Below, piece after piece: positions 58,612 to 64,000 of a stretch of 64,000 nucleotides of DNA; positions within the stretch are counted from its first letter, which is position 1; each line of letters opens with the position of its first letter. The DNA is from Pseudomonas viridiflava (GTDB lineage Bacteria; Pseudomonadota; Gammaproteobacteria; Pseudomonadales; Pseudomonadaceae): NCBI RefSeq assembly GCF_900591205.1, contig NZ_UUPU01000044.1, forward strand, positions 1 through 64,000, in the 5' to 3' direction. Below the pieces are notes generated by a model. It saw only the letters and a program-made list of their open reading frames with translations. It ran no database searches and was not told where the DNA came from. A program made the position numbers and the translations under genes.

Positions 58612-59182
58612 GTTACGCCAGCCCCACACGGGTGCCCCCTCCCCGCTGATCACCCGCGAAGCCCTGGCGGACTGCGCCCAAGCCGGCGAGCTGTTGAGGC
58701 ATGCCCAGGATCAGGCCGATGAGATCCTGCGCCAGGCCCATGCACAGCGTGATCAACTGCTTGCGCAGGCAGAATATGATTTCTGGCAACGCACCAACCG
58801 CCAACTGAGTCGCTGGCAAGCCACACAACAGGCGGTTCTCGACAACGTTGAGTCCATCGCCACCTCGGTCACCCACCACGCCATCCGTAGCTTGCTGGAC
58901 GACACGACCCCGGTTCAACGCGTGTCCGCCATGCTTAAGCAACTGCTCACGGCACAGGCCCCCGCAATCCAGGCCAAGTTGCTCTGCAACCCGCTGGATC
59001 AGCCCCACGTGGAACGATGGCTGATCCACCATAGCGAGGCTGTCTGGCAACTGCATTGCGACGAGTCCATCGCGCCGAGCGTGTTGATCCTGGAGGCGGA
59101 GGAAGGCAGCTTCCGGATCGACTGGACGTCTTCAGTCAACGCGCTGTTAACCGCCGATACAGAGCGTTACGCACAGGCGTAG
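58589..59182 (+). CDS. hrpE: Type III secretion stator protein HrpE (SctL)
   Basis: Links the ATPase to the sorting platform and restrains it. The 197-residue protein has an N-terminal helical, Ala/Gln-rich region (AGELLRHAQDQADEILRQAHAQRD, about 25-50) like FliH and YscL and a C-terminal globular part. Starts at 58583 (MTMLPK) and 58589 (MLPKRTIEL) are both possible. It is last in the hrpA-hrpE operon. Confidence 0.87.
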   Translation: MLPKRTIELRQPHTGAPSPLITREALADCAQAGELLRHAQDQADEILRQAHAQRDQLLAQAEYDFWQRTNRQLSRWQATQQAVLDNVESIATSVTHHAIRSLLDDTTPVQRVSAMLKQLLTAQAPAIQAKLLCNPLDQPHVERWLIHHSEAVWQLHCDESIAPSVLILEAEEGSFRIDWTSSVNALLTADTERYAQA

Positions 59183-59236
59183 ATCGAGCCCCAGCCATTA
59201 CAGCAATGATTGCCATCAAAATATTTCAAAAGTGAT

Positions 59237-59265
59237 GGAACGTCTTCCCACGCGCCAGCCACATA
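59237..59265 (+). promoter_or_regulatory. HrpL-dependent hrp box of the hrpF-hrpV operon
   Basis: GGAACG (59237-59242), 16-bp spacer, CCACATA (59259-59265). It has one mismatch (last base of the -35) to GGAACC-N16-CCACNNA. It lies 29 bp before the hrpF start codon and shows that a frame opening at 59232 cannot be the real start. Confidence 0.85.
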
Positions 59266-59294
59266 AAAATACACATCCACCGGGAGAGCACCTT

Positions 59295-59531
59295 ATGAGA
59301 TACGACGCACGCGAGGGAGGGCAGATCTTCAGAGATCTGAGTAAAAACTACCGACAGTCCGACCTGATGAAACTCAATCAGCCTGATGCGCTGGACGCGC
59401 AGGAGTTTTCAGCATTGATGGAAGAACAATTCACGCTGGGCCAAACCTTGAGTCTGGGGGCTACCGCTGCCGGCGCGATTCTTACTCACAGGGCCGAAAT
59501 AGGAAAAGTGATCTTCAATGGCACCCCATGA
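59295..59531 (+). CDS. hrpF: Type III secretion protein HrpF
   Basis: A 78-residue protein, first gene of the hrpF-hrpG-hrcC-hrpT-hrpV operon, at the size and place of P. syringae HrpF. It has a polar N-terminus (MRYDAREGGQIFRDLSKNY) and a hydrophobic, small-residue C-terminal helix (LSLGATAAGAILTHRAEIG). GGGAGA precedes the ATG. Role in secretion not settled. Confidence 0.82.
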   Translation: MRYDAREGGQIFRDLSKNYRQSDLMKLNQPDALDAQEFSALMEEQFTLGQTLSLGATAAGAILTHRAEIGKVIFNGTP

Positions 59532-59921
59532 ACTGACGTGGCTCATCACGCGATGGAAGGATGGGACAGAGGACAGACTCACGCTGTTCGAGGGCGAAGA
59601 CACCCTCTGTGTGAGTCGTCACCCACCCTTTTTTTGCTCAGCGTTCAACTGACCCATCGCCCGCAGGGCACCACAACACAAACATGGTTGCGACTGGGGC
59701 ATGCAAGCCTGGCGCATTTTCAGGGCGCCCTGTCACTCGAGCCTGCCAGTGGACAACTCTGGCTTCTTCAATGCGCCCCACAGGAATGCGAGCAGGAGGT
59801 TCTGCTGCGTCATCTCGAAGCCCTGTCCAACCAACGCGACACCTGGCGCTCAATCATCGCGCGCATGGCTCGCCCCGCCCACAAATCCGTCCCCATGTCA
59901 CTGCGTGCGCAGCTTTACTAA
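59518..59921 (+). CDS. hrpG: HrpG-like chaperone, interrupted by a -1 frame change at T7
   Basis: The natural start is the ATG at 59518, overlapping hrpF by 14 bp; it reads MAPHELTWLITRWKDGTEDR onward, then reaches a run of seven T (59629-59635) and stops at 59650. The rest of the protein (FLLSVQLTHRP ... LEALSNQRDTWRSIIARM, to 59921) lies in the -1 frame from about 59634. Joining the two gives about 135 residues, close to the expected HrpG length. A start at GTG 59538 in the second frame gives an unlikely, arginine-rich N-terminus. Either a T was lost, the sequence is wrong there, or slippage makes the full product. HrpG counteracts HrpV in P. syringae. Confidence 0.72.
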
Positions 59922-59934
59922 TCAGAGAGCCCTT

Positions 59935-62070
59935 ATGGACAACCCTACCTACAAGCGTTTGCCTGTCAGCTCGCCCTGCGCGCCGTTCAAAAGAGCCGAC
60001 TGGCGCAGCCTGATTGCCTTGGCTTGCCTGTTGACCCCGCTCGGCGGCGCCCTCGCGGCCGTCCCCGCGGAATGGAAGAACACGGCCTATGCCTATGAAG
60101 CGCAGTTCAAGCCTCTGCGCGAAGTACTAGAAGACTTCGCCCAGACCTTCGGCACGCAGCTGCAGATCGAAGGTCTGCTGGAAGGCGTCGTCAATGGCAA
60201 GATACGCGCCAACACGCCCCAGTCGATGCTCGACAGACTCGGCGTCGAACATCGCTTTCAGTGGTATCTCTACAACAATACCCTGCACATCAGCACGCTG
60301 GATCAACAAGAGTCTGCACGCTTGGAGGTGTCGGCCGAATCCATTTCAGACCTCAAGAAGGCCCTGACCGATATCGGCCTGCTCGACAGCCGCTTCGGCT
60401 GGGGTGAGTTACCGGACGATGGGGTCGTACTCGTCTCTGGCCCCAAGCGCTACATCGACCAGATCAAGCAGTTCAGCAGCCAGCGCCGTTCCCCGGATGA
60501 AAAACAGAGCATCTTGAGCTACCCGCTCAAGTTCGCCAACGCGGCTGACCGCTTCGTCGATTATCGCGGTGAAAAGCTGACCATCCCGGGCATCGCCACG
60601 ATGCTGCGCGGGTTGCTGGAACCGCGCTCGCCCTCTGCCATTTCAAGTGTGAGGCCGTCTTCGGCCGCCCAGTCACAAGCGGCCATGGTGGGTCCGAACA
60701 TCCCCCGCCTGAATAACCCGCTGTTGGAGCAAATGCTCGGTACTGCGGCGAACTCCGGGCAGCTGACAACGGGGGCAACGCTCACCCCGCGCGCGCCGAC
60801 GTCAACCAGTCGAATTCGCGTCGAGGCCGACGTGCGCAACAACGCGGTGCTGATTTACGACGTGCCGGAGCGCCAGGCGATGTACCGCGAGTTGATTACC
60901 CAACTCGACGTCGCGCGCAGGCTGGTGGAGATCGACGCGATCATCCTCGATATCGAACGCACGCAGCTGCGCGAGTTCGGGATCAACTGGGGCTTTCAAA
61001 ACAGCCGTTTCTTCGGTGGTGCCAATGTCGCGCCCGGCACCTCATCACAGTTGGCCATTGGCAACCGCGAGCGTTTTTATGCCGATATCCGCGCCCTGGA
61101 AGCCAAAGGCCTGGCCACTATGGTCTCCAACCCCTCGGTGCTGACCCTGGAAAACCAGCCGGCAGTCATCGACTTCAACCGCACTCAGTACCTCAGGGCC
61201 GGTATCGAAAATGCGACCATTTTGCCCGTCACCGTCGGCACCAGCTTTCAAGTGGTGCCAAGGGTCATTACCAGCCGTGGCAGCCACCAGATCGACTTGG
61301 TGGTGGATATTGAAGATGGCAATTTCGACGAATCCAACCCGCGGCTCGACGGCCTGGATGTGCGCCGCGGCAAGGTCAGCACCCAGGCGGTGATGGCGGA
61401 AAAACGCTCGCTAGTGGTCGGCGGGTTCCATGTGACCGACAGCAAAGACAAGCAAAGCAAAGTTCCCCTGCTGGGGGACATTCCATTGCTCGGTAAAGCG
61501 TTATTCTCCTCGACCGAACGCCAGAACAATCGCCGTGAACGCCTGTTCATCCTGACCCCACGGGTCATCGGCGATCAGTCCGACCCTTCACGCTACCTGC
61601 CTCAAGAGGACCAGGCCGAACTGCAGGCCGCCCTCAAACCCTTGGCACGCCGCATGGCCGCACACCCGCCGGTGATCAAGCGCAGCGACATCACCAGCAC
61701 CCTGGCTCACCTGGTCAGCGGGCAAGTGCCCAATGGCTTCAAGGCTGCACCGATGCCGCTGGGGCTGGACACCTTGTGCTCCACCCGCAACCTGCTGGCA
61801 CTCAACACCGAACGCAGCCAGTGGTACGCCGGCGCGGATTTCAATGTGGCGGTGGTGGTGGTGCGCAACCAGTTCAAACGCAATGTGCGCATCGATGAAA
61901 AGGAATGCAGCAACTCGCAGACCCTGGCAGTCAGCGTCTGGCCGCGCGCCTGGCTCAAACCCGGTGAAGAAGCGGAAGTGTTCATCGCTATGCGCCCCGT
62001 GGTGAAAGATGAACACATCGGTGTATCACGTCCTTCTCTCCTCCCTCCCGCCCAGAAGACCACGCCATGA
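59935..62070 (+). CDS. hrcC: Type III secretion outer-membrane secretin HrcC (SctC)
   Basis: Forms the outer-membrane ring. The 711-residue protein has a signal segment (LIALACLLTPLGGALAAVPA, about 24-43), N-domains (about 60-330) and the secretin domain with NNAVLIYDVPERQAMYRELI, VEIDAIILDIERTQLREFGI, NPSVLTLENQPAVIDFNRTQY, and the end motif VPLLGDIPLLGKALF. It is full-length and unbroken. The open frame starts at 59701, but the ATG at 59935 gives the signal peptide and lies after GAGAG. Confidence 0.96.
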   Translation: MDNPTYKRLPVSSPCAPFKRADWRSLIALACLLTPLGGALAAVPAEWKNTAYAYEAQFKPLREVLEDFAQTFGTQLQIEGLLEGVVNGKIRANTPQSMLDRLGVEHRFQWYLYNNTLHISTLDQQESARLEVSAESISDLKKALTDIGLLDSRFGWGELPDDGVVLVSGPKRYIDQIKQFSSQRRSPDEKQSILSYPLKFANAADRFVDYRGEKLTIPGIATMLRGLLEPRSPSAISSVRPSSAAQSQAAMVGPNIPRLNNPLLEQMLGTAANSGQLTTGATLTPRAPTSTSRIRVEADVRNNAVLIYDVPERQAMYRELITQLDVARRLVEIDAIILDIERTQLREFGINWGFQNSRFFGGANVAPGTSSQLAIGNRERFYADIRALEAKGLATMVSNPSVLTLENQPAVIDFNRTQYLRAGIENATILPVTVGTSFQVVPRVITSRGSHQIDLVVDIEDGNFDESNPRLDGLDVRRGKVSTQAVMAEKRSLVVGGFHVTDSKDKQSKVPLLGDIPLLGKALFSSTERQNNRRERLFILTPRVIGDQSDPSRYLPQEDQAELQAALKPLARRMAAHPPVIKRSDITSTLAHLVSGQVPNGFKAAPMPLGLDTLCSTRNLLALNTERSQWYAGADFNVAVVVVRNQFKRNVRIDEKECSNSQTLAVSVWPRAWLKPGEEAEVFIAMRPVVKDEHIGVSRPSLLPPAQKTTP

Positions 62071-62270
62071 AATACCGACTATTGAGCGCTACCCTGATCG
62101 GCGCGACGCTGCTCGTTACCGGCTGCACCCCCACCTGCAAGGGCGATTCCTGCACACGCCCACAATCGAGTGCGGACAAAATGGTGGTCTGGTGGCCAGA
62201 GCAGATGCGCGTCGAACCCGGCCCGTCCGGGGAACGTTCGGACCATCAGACGGTGTCGCTGGAACGATGA
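62067..62270 (+). CDS. hrpT: Type III secretion lipoprotein HrpT
   Basis: A 67-residue lipoprotein: lipobox VTGC (C20), then a short Cys-containing segment (CTPTCKGDSCTRP) and a polar tail. It overlaps the hrcC stop by 4 bp and the hrpV start by 4 bp. HrpT is a pilotin-like lipoprotein that helps place the HrcC secretin. Confidence 0.9.
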   Translation: MKYRLLSATLIGATLLVTGCTPTCKGDSCTRPQSSADKMVVWWPEQMRVEPGPSGERSDHQTVSLER

Positions 62271-62638
62271 ACGCCATGGGGCCGCCTGACGATGAGCTGA
62301 ATCGCCAGGCGTTCCTGGACAGCCTGGTGAGCGCAGAGGCCGCTCACCTGCAGTTGTGCCCGGGAATCGAACTGTGCGCCATGAGCGCCGGCGCCCGCCA
62401 GGGTCTGAGCCTGCACATAGCCCGTGAGGCGCTACAAGCCGGGCAGGTGCAACGGGTACTGGAGCGCCGCTTTGAGCAGGCCATCGCATTCGACGGCTGC
62501 TTTGTCTATCTCGATGCCCAGGATGCACTGGTGATCTGGCATGCACTGCCTGCGCAACGCACGGTATTGAATCAGACAATCAGCCGGATGTTGTCGCTGG
62601 CTAACCTTGAAGCACTGGATGAGCGGGTCATTCGCTGA
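62267..62638 (+). CDS. hrpV: Type III secretion regulator HrpV
   Basis: A 123-residue protein, last in the hrpF operon. In P. syringae HrpV binds HrpS and represses it, and HrpG relieves this. Sequence (NRQAFLDSLVSAEAAHLQL, AREALQAGQVQRVLERRF, DALVIWHALP) resembles the small T3SS chaperone fold, with HrpV as the nearest relative by position. Its stop touches the convergent hrcU stop directly. Confidence 0.83.
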   Translation: MNAMGPPDDELNRQAFLDSLVSAEAAHLQLCPGIELCAMSAGARQGLSLHIAREALQAGQVQRVLERRFEQAIAFDGCFVYLDAQDALVIWHALPAQRTVLNQTISRMLSLANLEALDERVIR

Positions 62639-63736
62639 TCAGGGTTTATCAAGCTCCGGCAACTCAAGGGTTTCGCGCTTGGCTGCATCATCCAGCTCGC
62701 GCAAGGTTCGATAGATAACTGCCACAGCCTGCAATGTTTCGCGAGGAATACTCGCCCCCAATTTGTTCTGATACAGCGTACGGGCCAACCACACACATTG
62801 GATGACCGGTACATCCGCGGCCTTCGCACGTACGATCAATTGCCGGGCTTGTGCATCGGTCCCCTTGTCGACCAATAACGGCAGTGGGGTTTTGCCTGGC
62901 CGGTAATACAAGGCAACGGCATAGTGCGTCGGGTTGATGACTAACATGTCCGCCTCCTCCAGCTTGGGCAGCTTGACCTTGGGCTCTTCCTGGGCCATTT
63001 GGTGCGCCAGCTGGCGCCGTTGCCCCTTGACGTGGGGGTCGCCTTCCATGTCCTTGTACTCCTTGACGACCTCGACCTGGGTCATGCGCATGCGTTTGGC
63101 AAAGAAATACTTCTGCAAGGTCAGGTCGATCAACGCCAGCACCAGCAGCAGGCCCAGACACACATGCAGCAAATGACGGAACACGGCGATCAGCGCCAGG
63201 ATGTAGCTTTGCAGGTCGCTGTTGGCCAGGTTGATCAGACCGTTCAGTGACGGGGTGATCACCACATACAGAATCAGGCTCAGCAACAGCGCCTTGGCGA
63301 CCCCCATCAGCAGGTTCATCAGCGACTGAGCAGAGAACATCTGTTTGGCTTGATTGAGCGGGTTGAGGCGATTGAAATCCAGCTTGAGGGCTTCCGGTGC
63401 AAAGAGCAGCCCGATCTGAAGCCAGCTGCTGATCAGCTTTACCGTAATCGCCACCCCGACCATCAACAAGGCGAATGAAAAGAACAGCACGAAGGCTTCC
63501 ATCAACACCTCTTCCAAGGCGCGCACGAATGGCTGGCCGAACCGCGACATCGGTAACACCATCAATTGCTGGAAGCGCTGCATGCTGGTGTCGGCCGTGA
63601 ACAGGGCAATTTCGCTGATGGCGGTCAGCACCAATAATTTACCGACGTCCTGGCTCTGGGAAACCTGGCCCTTCTTGCGTTGATCACGCAGTTTCTTGGC
63701 ACTGGCCGGATGCTTTTTTTCGCCGGAATCACTCAT
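62639..63736 (-). CDS. hrcU: Type III secretion export switch protein HrcU (SctU)
   Basis: A 365-residue FlhB/YscU-family protein that controls substrate switching. It has four membrane helices (about 33-50, 80-108, 140-165, 175-205) and a cytoplasmic domain with the self-cleavage motif NPTH at 268-271. The ATG at 63734 overlaps the hrcT stop by 4 bp. It is last of the long minus-strand operon that runs in from the right. Confidence 0.96.
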   Translation of the reverse strand: MSDSGEKKHPASAKKLRDQRKKGQVSQSQDVGKLLVLTAISEIALFTADTSMQRFQQLMVLPMSRFGQPFVRALEEVLMEAFVLFFSFALLMVGVAITVKLISSWLQIGLLFAPEALKLDFNRLNPLNQAKQMFSAQSLMNLLMGVAKALLLSLILYVVITPSLNGLINLANSDLQSYILALIAVFRHLLHVCLGLLLVLALIDLTLQKYFFAKRMRMTQVEVVKEYKDMEGDPHVKGQRRQLAHQMAQEEPKVKLPKLEEADMLVINPTHYAVALYYRPGKTPLPLLVDKGTDAQARQLIVRAKAADVPVIQCVWLARTLYQNKLGASIPRETLQAVAVIYRTLRELDDAAKRETLELPELDKP

Positions 63737-64000
63737 GGCATGGGCGCCTTGAACATCAACCCAAGCGCATGTTTCAGATCGCCCAGCAGCCCCATCCGCC
63801 CGACAATCAGGTCCTGCAACAAGGCAAAATACAGCAGCAAAATGCCAATACCCGCCAGGCACTTGACCGGCGGGGCCAGCGTACTCACCTGCAGCTGCGG
63901 GCTATACAGCCCCAGCAACGCAATCCCGAATTCCAGTAACAGCAGCACCGCGATAAACGGCGCGGCGTAGAGCATCATGTGCACGAACGTGTCGCCGAGC
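63733..64000 (-). CDS. hrcT: Type III secretion export apparatus protein HrcT (SctT), C-terminal part
   Basis: The last 88 or so residues of HrcT/YscT/FliR family: membrane helices in LYAAPFIAVLLLLEFGIALLG and GIGILLLYFALL, ending DLKHALGLMFKAPMP. The reading frame is open to the window edge, so the N-terminal two thirds lie outside. It is co-transcribed with hrcU. Confidence 0.93.
   Translation of the reverse strand, partial: LGDTFVHMMLYAAPFIAVLLLLEFGIALLGLYSPQLQVSTLAPPVKCLAGIGILLLYFALLQDLIVGRMGLLGDLKHALGLMFKAPMP

Noticed and set aside
59538..59921. A separate 127-residue gene starting at GTG 59538
   Set aside because: Its first 30 residues are arginine-rich and unlike any type III protein, while the other frame gives a natural N-terminus overlapping hrpF. 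I treat it as the second half of hrpG.
60601..60640. GGAACC at about 60618 as another hrp box
   Set aside because: No CCACNNA follows at 15 or 16 bp, and it lies inside the hrcC coding sequence.
62009..62266. Upstream extension of hrpV to 62009
   Set aside because: It would overlap hrcC and all of hrpT; the ATG at 62267 gives the 4-bp overlap typical of this operon.

Overview
This window is chromosomal DNA of a Pseudomonas, most likely of the P. fluorescens group. The evidence is the gene order (murJ-ribF-ileS-lspA-fkpB-ispH next to minor pilin genes; hemA-prfA-prmC-moeB-murI; lolB-ispE-tRNA-Gln-prs-rplY-pth-ychF), the high GC content with strong third-position bias, and Pseudomonas-type REP doublets. 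I saw no insertion sequence, prophage or CRISPR array. Names come from reading the proteins, without database searches.

Layout. 1-0.75 kb: four tRNA genes (Asn, Pro, Lys, Pro) on the minus strand with a strong promoter and two terminators. 0.75-6.7 kb: clpB with a heat-shock promoter, pgeF, rluD, then bamD and a small protein gene. 6.7-11.7 kb: thiO and a type IV minor-pilin cluster (fimT, pilV, pilW, pilX, pilE) that lacks pilY1. 10.7-18.2 kb: ispH, fkpB, lspA, ileS, ribF, murJ, all minus. 18.4-23 kb: rpsT, slyD, a DUF3565 gene, pta and an acyltransferase. 23-28 kb: cysD-cysNC sulfate activation, a Nif3-like gene and algW. 28-30.3 kb: a TonB-dependent receptor. 30.4-42.3 kb: a light-response block. 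42.3-48 kb: a YkgJ-type protein, pagL, murI, moeB, prmC, prfA, hemA. 48-55.2 kb: a TPR lipoprotein, lolB, ispE, tRNA-Gln, prs, rplY, pth, ychF. 55.4-64 kb: part of an Hrp-type type III secretion cluster that runs off the right edge.

The two most interesting regions are these. First, 31.5-42.2 kb looks like a light and photo-oxidative stress regulon. A MerR-family regulator that appears to lack cobalamin-binding histidines (class II LitR type) sits in one tightly coupled run with a DUF523/DUF1722 protein, DNA photolyase, an NTF2-like protein, an SDR enzyme, an FAD-dependent oxidoreductase, a DUF1365 protein, a cyclopropane-fatty-acid-synthase-like methyltransferase and a DUF2878 membrane protein. 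Two perfect copies of the reported P. putida PplR1 operator (TGTACA-N12-TGTACA) flank a good sigma-70 promoter in front of this run. A third, near-perfect copy lies between yfcH-hemH and a divergent oxidoreductase gene.

Second, the type III secretion segment has one HrpR/HrpS-like activator, two clear HrpL boxes, a 57-residue protein in the place of the HrpA pilin, no harpin gene hrpZ, and a hrpG gene whose two halves lie in different frames joined at a run of seven T. That junction is either a mutation, a sequencing error or a programmed slippage site.
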